From Halalkaliarchaeum desulfuricum (GTDB taxonomy: Archaea > Halobacteriota > Halobacteria > Halobacteriales > Haloferacaceae), in assembly GCF_002952775.1 (NCBI RefSeq), contig NZ_CP025066.1:1984001-2048000 (forward strand): DNA of 64,000 nt, written 5' to 3'. Under the pieces are notes generated by a model that was not told the DNA's origin, did not search any database, and saw only the letters and a list, made by a program, of their open reading frames with translations. A program made the position numbers and the translations under genes. Positions 58,712-64,000 of the stretch are shown here, piece by piece (the first letter of the stretch is position 1; every line of letters begins with the position of its first letter).

Positions 58712-59449
58712 ATGGACCTACAGGACGTTCTCGAAGACGTCGCCGCAGGCGAGACAACAGTCGAGGAAGCGCGGCGGGCCATCGACGGCTACACGCGCGT
58801 GGACGACTTCGCCCGCCTCGACACCGGCAGGGCAGATCGCGCCGGGATCCCGGAGGTCGTCCTCGGGGACGGAAAATCGATCGAACATCTCCGCTCGATT
58901 GCACTCTCGTTTCTCGAGGAACGAGGACACGTCGTTCTGACCAGGGTCGACGAAGCCGCAGTCGACACCCTCGACGGGGTCGCTCACGACATCGACTGGT
59001 ATCCGGAATCGCGGATCCTCGTGCTCCAGACAGCCGCGTACGAACCCCCCGAGCCGGACGGCACGGTTGCGGTAGTCTCCGGCGGGACCGCGGACGTTCC
59101 GGTGGCCGAGGAGGCTGCCGTGACCGCACGCGAAATGGGCTGTACCGTCGAAACGTTCTACGACGTCGGCGTGGCCGGCATCCACAGGATCCTCTCGGAG
59201 GCTGATGCCCTGGCACGTACCGACGCCGTCGTCGTCGCCGCCGGACGGGAGGGGGCATTGCCGACGGTCGTCGCCGGGCTCGTCGACGTTCCGGTGATCG
59301 GTCTGCCGGTGTCGATCGGCTACGGTCACGGCGGCGGGGGCGAGGCCGCCCTGGCGGGAATGCTGCAGTCCTGTACCGTGCTCTCGACGGTGAACATCGA
59401 CGCGGGGTTCGTCGCCGGCGCGCAGGCGGCACAGATCGCCAGAACCTGA
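58712..59449 (+). CDS. larB: nickel-pincer cofactor carboxylase/hydrolase LarB
   Basis: A 245-residue protein related to PurE in its C-terminal half. The start DLQDVLEDVAAGETTVEEAR is typical of LarB, and VAVVSGGTADVPVAEEAAVT, GREGALPTVVAGLVDVPVIG and the glycine run YGHGGGGEAAL mark the AIR-carboxylase-like domain. LarB carboxylates nicotinic acid adenine dinucleotide and hydrolyses it, the first step to the nickel-pincer cofactor of lactate racemase LarA. It converges on larE; larC and larA are not in the window. Confidence 0.9.
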   Translation: MDLQDVLEDVAAGETTVEEARRAIDGYTRVDDFARLDTGRADRAGIPEVVLGDGKSIEHLRSIALSFLEERGHVVLTRVDEAAVDTLDGVAHDIDWYPESRILVLQTAAYEPPEPDGTVAVVSGGTADVPVAEEAAVTAREMGCTVETFYDVGVAGIHRILSEADALARTDAVVVAAGREGALPTVVAGLVDVPVIGLPVSIGYGHGGGGEAALAGMLQSCTVLSTVNIDAGFVAGAQAAQIART

Positions 59450-59480
59450 TCTCCCCCCGAACCTCGCCCCGCGAAGCCGG

Positions 59481-60299
59481 TCAGTTCTCGCCCTCCGGAC
59501 TCACGCTCCCGGTTCGATACCCTTCGAGGTCCAGCGTGACGGTGTCGAATCCGGCTTCTTGGATGTGCTCTCTTGCGGCCCGTGCGAACGCCGGATCGAA
59601 CGCCGCCTCGAGTTCGTCCGCGCCGATTTCGATCCTGGCCATCCCGTCGTGGTCCCGGACGCGGAACTGAGAGAACCCCCAGTCCCGAAGGAACTGTTCG
59701 GCCCACTCGATCCGGGAGAGCCGCGCTTCGGTCACCTGCTGTCCGGTCGGGATGCGAGAGGAGAGGCAGGCCATCGACGGTTTGTCCGCCACAGACAGGT
59801 CGTACGACGAGGCGATGGCGCGAACCTGCGCTTTGGTGACGCCGTGAGCCAAAAGCGGCGAGTACGCCTCCTGTTCGTCGACCGCCTGCAGGCCCGGGCG
59901 ATGTCCCCCGTCGATGTCGCTTGCGTTGGTGCCGTCACAGACAGTGTCGATACCCAGCTTTGCTGCGGCGTCGTACAGCTCCCCCAGTCGCATCGTCCGG
60001 CAGTAGTAACACCGCTCGTCGTCGTTTTCGACGAACCGGTCGTCGTCCAGTTCGCTAAACGAGACGGTTTCGTGGCGGATTCCGATCTCTTTTGCGACGC
60101 GTGTCGCAGATTCGAGCTCCGCCTGCGGGAGCGTTTCGCTTCTGGCAGTCACGGCGACGGCGTCGTCGCCGAGGGCGTCGTGTGCGAGCGCGGCGACGAC
60201 CGAGGAATCCACGCCGCCGCTGAACGCGACGACGACGCCACCGTCCCTGGAGCCGAGGTCTGCCGTTATCTCGTTGATGGTGCCGGCGATGTCAGACAT
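59481..60299 (-). CDS. larE: sulfur transferase LarE (nickel-pincer cofactor)
   Basis: A 272-residue PP-loop ATPase. The ATP-binding motif is FSGGVDSS near 25, and CYYCR near 88 is conserved. The key Cys of PSMACLSSRIP is at about 177, near the Cys176 of Lactobacillus plantarum LarE, whose sulfur is sacrificed to the cofactor. Its presence suggests the sacrificial mechanism rather than the Fe-S cluster variant with three Cys. The ATG at 60299 starts MSDIAGTINEI; the frame upstream is non-homologous. It converges on larB. Confidence 0.9.
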   Translation of the reverse strand: MSDIAGTINEITADLGSRDGGVVVAFSGGVDSSVVAALAHDALGDDAVAVTARSETLPQAELESATRVAKEIGIRHETVSFSELDDDRFVENDDERCYYCRTMRLGELYDAAAKLGIDTVCDGTNASDIDGGHRPGLQAVDEQEAYSPLLAHGVTKAQVRAIASSYDLSVADKPSMACLSSRIPTGQQVTEARLSRIEWAEQFLRDWGFSQFRVRDHDGMARIEIGADELEAAFDPAFARAAREHIQEAGFDTVTLDLEGYRTGSVSPEGEN

Positions 60300-60390
60300 C
60301 ACTCGTGGGTACCATGGGAGAGACCACCCTAACAGTTTCCCTCCGGGACTGCGCAGTCGATGTCGGCTTCGGTACCTCCCGTCGACGACC

Positions 60391-60984
60391 TCAGGCGCCT
60401 TCCTGTAACCGTTCGAATCGTTCCTCGAAGTTCGCCAGACACGACCCACAGCAGAAGTGATACAGGGTGTCGTCGATCCGGGCTGACTCTCCCTCGCTGG
60501 TGACGGTGTTGCCACATTCGACACACTCGATTGCCAACTCGGCGTCGCCCAGCGTGGGCGACCACGAGGAGCCGGCGAGGAGTTCCACCTCGAGCCCCCT
60601 GATCAGCTCCTCGTCCCCGCCGAGCAGTTCCGAAACCAGGGGTCTGACGTCCCCGTCCGAGACGATGGCGACGAACACCAGGTCTCCGGCCGCGGTCAGG
60701 AACGCGTGTTCGACCCGATCGTGGGATGAAACCTCCTCTACCGCCGGCTCCGCGGCCGGGTCCAGGGTCACGGTGATCAGCAGTCGTGCCCCTTCCGTGA
60801 GCATCGACCGGTCGAGTGTGACCGTGAACGACTCGAGGACGCCGAGTTCCTGGAGCCGCTCGACGCGGTCGGAGACTGCCGGTGCCGAGAGGCCGACACG
60901 GTCGGCGATGTCGCTGTACGGCCGTCGAGCGTCCGAAAGCAGTAGCCTGAGGATTTCCCGATCGGTCTCGTCGAGTGTGCGCAT
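60391..60984 (-). CDS. Lrp/AsnC-type regulator with C-terminal TRASH metal domain
   Basis: A 197-residue protein. N-terminal AsnC-type helix-turn-helix (ETDREILRLLLSDARRPYSD, VGLSAPAVSDRVERL), an Lrp ligand-type domain (about 60-145), and a C-terminal TRASH domain with CVECG and CCGSC (near 163-190), a metal sensor. Halobacterium salinarum VNG1179C has this architecture and controls copper efflux, so copper sensing is the likely role. It is divergent from a CopZ-like chaperone gene, 126 nt apart. The ATG at 60984 is used. Copper ATPase control is inferred only. Confidence 0.82.
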   Translation of the reverse strand: MRTLDETDREILRLLLSDARRPYSDIADRVGLSAPAVSDRVERLQELGVLESFTVTLDRSMLTEGARLLITVTLDPAAEPAVEEVSSHDRVEHAFLTAAGDLVFVAIVSDGDVRPLVSELLGGDEELIRGLEVELLAGSSWSPTLGDAELAIECVECGNTVTSEGESARIDDTLYHFCCGSCLANFEERFERLQEGA

Positions 60985-61110
60985 ATGTTCCCGTATGTTT
61001 CTATCCTCAAGTGTGTTTGCCGTTTGCTTACGGTTCGAAAGTCCGCAGCCGAAATCGAAACTGGATACGAAAGGAAAACCCACATAGATCGCGACAGTGT
61101 ACTCTATGGT

Positions 61111-61308
61111 ATGTCTACGACACTCACCGTGTCCGGAATGGCGTGTGATGGCTGTGAAGACGCGATCGTCGAAGCGCTCGAGGGCGTTTCGGGGGTCGAA
61201 ACCGCGAGCGCCGACCACGAGGCCGGCACCGCGACTGCGGAGGGCGACGCGGATCGGAACGCACTCGTCGCTGCAGTCGAGGAGGCCGGCTACGAGGTCG
61301 AAGCCTGA
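61111..61308 (+). CDS. copZ: copper chaperone (HMA domain, CopZ-like)
   Basis: A 65-residue single HMA domain, with the metal-binding GMACDGC (C12 and C15) and the usual beta-alpha-beta pattern ending EEAGYEVEA. It carries Cu+ in the cytoplasm, probably to a P1B ATPase such as the one at 14.6 kb. The Asp between the cysteines (CDGC) is common in archaeal members. Divergent from the Lrp/TRASH regulator, which probably controls it. Confidence 0.88.
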   Translation: MSTTLTVSGMACDGCEDAIVEALEGVSGVETASADHEAGTATAEGDADRNALVAAVEEAGYEVEA

Positions 61309-61440
61309 CTGACGGCGCCGAGGCCTGCTTGCCATCGCCGACGTAGCGAACCGACGTTTTTCCGGGACGAATAAACTCGACACCAGTTGTTCGTTCGTGA
61401 GATAGAAACGTTCAACCGGCACCGCTTCGACGCCTCGGAC

Positions 61441-63426
61441 ATGAAGCTCGATGACGTCGAACACATCACGGTGCTCGGTGCTGGAAACATGGGACACGGC
61501 ATCGCGGAGGTCGCGGCGCTTGCCGGCTACGACGTCCGGATGCGGGACATCAAAGAGGAGTTCGTCCAGGACGGCTACGAGCAGATCGAGTGGAGCCTCG
61601 GCAAACTCGCCGAGAAGGACCGCATCTCCCAGGAGGAGGCCGACGAGGCGCTCGAACGCGTAACTCCCCTCGTGGATCTCGAGTCGGCCGTCGAAGACGC
61701 CGATGTCGTCATCGAGGCAGTCCCCGAAAAGATGGAGATCAAGCGGGACGTCTACGAGGAACTCGAGGAATACGCGCCCGAACACACAGTCTTCACCTCG
61801 AACACGTCCAGTCTATCGATTACGGACCTCTCCGAGGTGACGGAACGTCCCGAACGCTTCTGTGGGATGCACTTTTTCAACCCCCCGGTTCGGATGGACC
61901 TCGTCGAGGTCATCTCCGGGGGCCACACCGACGACGAGACTCTGGACCTGATCGAAGAGCTGGCGGAATCGATGGACAAAACGCCGGTACGGGTCCGCAA
62001 GGACAGCCCCGGGTTCATCGTCAACCGCGTGCTGGTGCCGCTGATGAACGAGGCTGCCTGGATCGTCGAAATGGGCGATGCGACGGTGGCCGAAGTCGAC
62101 TCGACCACCAAGTTCGATATCGGCCTCCCGATGGGCGCCTTCGAACTCGCAGATCAGGTCGGGATCGACGTGGGCTATCACGTGCTCGAGTACATGCACG
62201 ACCAGCTCGGGGACGCCTACGAACCGTGTCCCGTCCTCGTCGAGAAAGTCGAGGCCGAAGAGCTCGGCAAGAAGACCGGAAAAGGCTTCTACGACTACGA
62301 GGACGGGGGTGCAGACGTCCCGACCGGAGAGGGTGACGACGACGTCCGGCTGCGACTGCTCGCAGTGATGGCAAACGAGGTCGCCGGACTGGTCGAAAAC
62401 GACGTGGCGGATCCGGCGGCGATCGATCGGGCGGTGAAACTGGGCGCGGGGTTCCCGGACGGGCCGGCAAAGATGGCCGACGACGCCGGGATAGAGACGC
62501 TCGTGGAGACGCTCGAGGAGCTGTACGATCGCAGCGGTGCCGCCCGATACGAGCCCGAAGACTGTCTCGTCGATCTGGCTGAATCCGGCGGAACGTTCCA
62601 CGGCGAGGACGGGGACGTCTCCGAGGACGAGGGCGACGCGTTCGACTTCGAGACGCTGTCCGTCGAAATCAGCGACCGGGTCGGCCACGTCCAGCTCTCG
62701 CGGCCCCACCGGATGAACACGATCAGCAGCGAACTGCTCGAGGAGCTTTCGACGGCGATCGACGAACTCGAGACACACGAGGGGGTACGGGCGATCCTGC
62801 TGACCGGCGAGGGCGACCGCGCGTTCTCGGCGGGCGCAGACGTCCAGAGCATGGCTGCTGGCGGCGCGGACCCGCTTGCAGGCGTGGAACTCTCCCGGAA
62901 GGGCCAGCAAACGTTCGGCAAACTCGAGGAGTGTGACATGCCGGTTCTGGCGGGGATCGACGGCTACTGTCTCGGCGGCGGGATGGAGCTGGCGACGTGT
63001 GCGGACCTCCGGATCGCGACGGAGCGATCCGAACTCGGCCAGCCGGAGCACAACCTCGGGTTGCTCCCCGGCTGGGGCGGGACACAGCGGCTCCGGCACA
63101 TTGTCGGTGAAGGCCGGGCCAAGGAGATCATCTTCACCGCCGAGCGCTACGACGCGGAGACGATGGAAGAGTACGGCTTCCTCAACGAGGTCGTCGACAA
63201 CGAGGAGTTCGAGGATCGGGCGTTCGAACTCGCATCCGATCTGGCGAGCGGGCCGCCGATCGCCCAGCGGTACACGAAGCGCGCGATGCTGTATGGCCGC
63301 GAGGACACCGACGCGGGACTCGAAATCGAGGCTCAGGCGTTCGGTCACCTCATGGCGACTGACGACCTGATGGAGGGAATCACCGCCTTCATGGGCGACT
63401 CCGAGCCGGAATTCGAAGGCAAGTGA
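61441..63426 (+). CDS. 3-hydroxyacyl-CoA dehydrogenase/enoyl-CoA hydratase fusion
   Basis: A 661-residue bifunctional protein. Residues 1-about 290 are the dehydrogenase: NAD-binding VLGAGNMGHGIAEVAALAGY, TSNTSSLSI, catalytic His/Glu in GMHFFNPPVRMDLVEVISG, then the C-terminal domains to about 385. After an acidic linker (about 390-410), residues 415-661 are an enoyl-CoA hydratase/isomerase (crotonase) with FSAGADVQSM and DGYCLGGGMELA and EHNLGLLPGWGGTQRL. It catalyses two beta-oxidation steps; the order (dehydrogenase first) is the one usual in haloarchaea. The ATG at 61441 starts MKLDDVEHITV. Confidence 0.92.
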   Translation: MKLDDVEHITVLGAGNMGHGIAEVAALAGYDVRMRDIKEEFVQDGYEQIEWSLGKLAEKDRISQEEADEALERVTPLVDLESAVEDADVVIEAVPEKMEIKRDVYEELEEYAPEHTVFTSNTSSLSITDLSEVTERPERFCGMHFFNPPVRMDLVEVISGGHTDDETLDLIEELAESMDKTPVRVRKDSPGFIVNRVLVPLMNEAAWIVEMGDATVAEVDSTTKFDIGLPMGAFELADQVGIDVGYHVLEYMHDQLGDAYEPCPVLVEKVEAEELGKKTGKGFYDYEDGGADVPTGEGDDDVRLRLLAVMANEVAGLVENDVADPAAIDRAVKLGAGFPDGPAKMADDAGIETLVETLEELYDRSGAARYEPEDCLVDLAESGGTFHGEDGDVSEDEGDAFDFETLSVEISDRVGHVQLSRPHRMNTISSELLEELSTAIDELETHEGVRAILLTGEGDRAFSAGADVQSMAAGGADPLAGVELSRKGQQTFGKLEECDMPVLAGIDGYCLGGGMELATCADLRIATERSELGQPEHNLGLLPGWGGTQRLRHIVGEGRAKEIIFTAERYDAETMEEYGFLNEVVDNEEFEDRAFELASDLASGPPIAQRYTKRAMLYGREDTDAGLEIEAQAFGHLMATDDLMEGITAFMGDSEPEFEGK

Positions 63427-63518
63427 ACCGCGGCCGTTCTTCCCGTCCTGACGTGTCCGTGGCGTGGTACCACCCGCCGAACGAAATCATTTAATCCCGT
63501 CCCGAAGAACTCACGCGT

Positions 63519-63632
63519 ATGCTCCCGGTTTTACTCCAGTCGGAACCGCTACCGGTCGCCGAAATGGGTGCGACGGTACTTCTGGCGTCGTTGCTGGTCA
63601 CCGTGATCTGGCTCGTCTACCTGTATCGTTGA
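63519..63632 (+). CDS. 37-residue membrane protein
   Basis: A short frame from ATG at 63519 to TGA at 63632, with MLPVLLQSEPLPVAEMG, a membrane helix (ATVLLASLLVTVIWLVYLY) and a terminal Arg. A CATTTAATCC box (63489-63496) lies about 27 nt before the ATG, the normal leaderless distance, which supports expression. Such tiny haloarchaeal membrane proteins are common and uncharacterised. It lies 92 nt after the fatty-acid gene. Confidence 0.5.
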   Translation: MLPVLLQSEPLPVAEMGATVLLASLLVTVIWLVYLYR

Positions 63633-63668
63633 GTTCGCCGTCGGCCACGACTTCAGTCTCGCTGTCGA

Positions 63669-64000
63669 CTACGCTGTTTCGGATACTTCCGGCCCCTCGA
63701 CGACGTCGATTCGCTCACGCAGCCACGATGCCGCGTCCTCGAGGGTTTCGGGATCGCGGGCGGTCACTTTCACTCTGACGTTCTCGCCGGGGTACGAACC
63801 GACCGAAACCCCGAACGTCTCCTGGAGCGTCACCATGAGGTCGATCAGTTCGCTCTCCGGCTGCGGCGTGGTGAGAAACGTCGTGTAGGTCCGATCGCCG
63901 CTGAACTCGTCGGCGACGAGCTGGAACATGGCTTTCATTTCGGCGGGGACCCCCGGCAGGACGTAGACTGTTTCGACGACTGCCCCCGGGGCAACCCCCT
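63669..64000 (-). CDS. molybdopterin-binding protein (CinA/MoaB-like), 3' part only
   Basis: The frame runs off the window at 64000. The visible residues start GVAPGAVVETVYVLPGVPAE and continue MKAMFQLVADEFSGD, then a short C-terminal domain SELIDLMVTLQETFGVSVGS to VEGPEVSETA. The VYVLPGVPAEMKAMF segment is the signature of the MoCF-biosynthesis domain of CinA-like (competence/damage-inducible protein A) proteins in archaea. The catalytic N-terminal part is not in the window. Function is likely nucleotide/cofactor metabolism. Confidence 0.75.
   Translation of the reverse strand, partial: GVAPGAVVETVYVLPGVPAEMKAMFQLVADEFSGDRTYTTFLTTPQPESELIDLMVTLQETFGVSVGSYPGENVRVKVTARDPETLEDAASWLRERIDVVEGPEVSETA

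Noticed and set aside
60985-61785. N-terminal extension of the Lrp/TRASH gene
   Set aside because: Antisense to copZ and the fatty-acid gene; the HTH begins at 60984 and no family member has such an extension.
1-64000. tRNA genes
   Set aside because: I looked for T-loop and acceptor patterns and found no convincing cloverleaf, but a dedicated tRNA search was not possible here.

Overview
The window is chromosomal DNA from a halophilic archaeon of the class Halobacteria. Evidence seen directly: high GC, very acidic predicted proteins rich in Asp and Glu, archaeal TATA boxes (TTTAWA-like) about 25-33 nt before many start codons with little or no leader, and archaeal information-processing genes (TFB, aIF2-alpha, Nop10, S24e, S27e, L44e, thermosome, Kae1-Bud32). 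Most of it is ordinary core chromosome. The accessory parts are at about 31.3-33.1 kb (an intact IS4/Tn5-like insertion sequence), 35.7-36.5 kb (a VapBC-type toxin-antitoxin pair), 47.8-50.2 kb (exported and membrane proteins with a gene fragment) and 54.7-57.5 kb (a decayed IS200/IS605 element, a HicBA-type pair and about 0.8 kb of non-coding DNA with structured remnants).

Layout. 1-3.3 kb: TrkA-C protein end, a pair of MgtE-like transporter halves and a GTPBP1-type GTPase. 3.4-9.6 kb: acetyltransferase, methyltransferase and a cytochrome c oxidase cluster (coxB, fused coxA-coxC, coxD, small membrane proteins). 9.9-14.6 kb: thioredoxin, a class V aminotransferase and a four-gene ba3-type oxidase operon (cbaD-B-A-E order). 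14.4-17.1 kb: small membrane protein and a copper-type P1B ATPase. 17.3-21 kb: NfeD and SPFH proteins separated by an inverted hydrolase gene, then two winged-helix proteins. 21.2-23 kb: an AglD-like glycosyltransferase/flippase fusion. 23.3-30.8 kb: TFB, an rpl44e-rps27e-aif2a-nop10 operon, metG, a DRG GTPase, a zinc-ribbon protein and an alcohol dehydrogenase. 33-35.7 kb: cupin, aminotransferase and D-2-hydroxyacid dehydrogenase. 36.5-45.5 kb: DUF5817-like protein, Kae1-Bud32 with S24e, cytochrome bd oxidase (cydAB), thermosome subunit and isocitrate dehydrogenase. 45.7-47.7 kb: type 2 asparaginase and methionine aminopeptidase. 50.4-54.7 kb: a radical SAM protein of the tetraether-lipid-synthase (Tes) type and a Zn/Cd-type P1B ATPase. 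57.5-64 kb: asd, larB and larE, a copper-type Lrp/TRASH regulator divergent from a CopZ-like chaperone, a fused hydroxyacyl-CoA dehydrogenase/enoyl-CoA hydratase and the end of a molybdopterin-binding (CinA/MoaB-like) gene.

How the genes work together. Three terminal oxidases (aa3-like, ba3-like, bd-type) lie within about 37 kb, together with a copper exporter-type ATPase, a copper chaperone and a copper-type regulator. This is consistent with respiration over a range of oxygen levels and with copper supply and detoxification for the two copper oxidases. The most unusual signal is a three-stem structure present at both ends of the decayed IS605 element. The two copies keep the same junction bases and stem lengths but differ by eight compensated base-pair changes, so the fold itself appears to have been selected.
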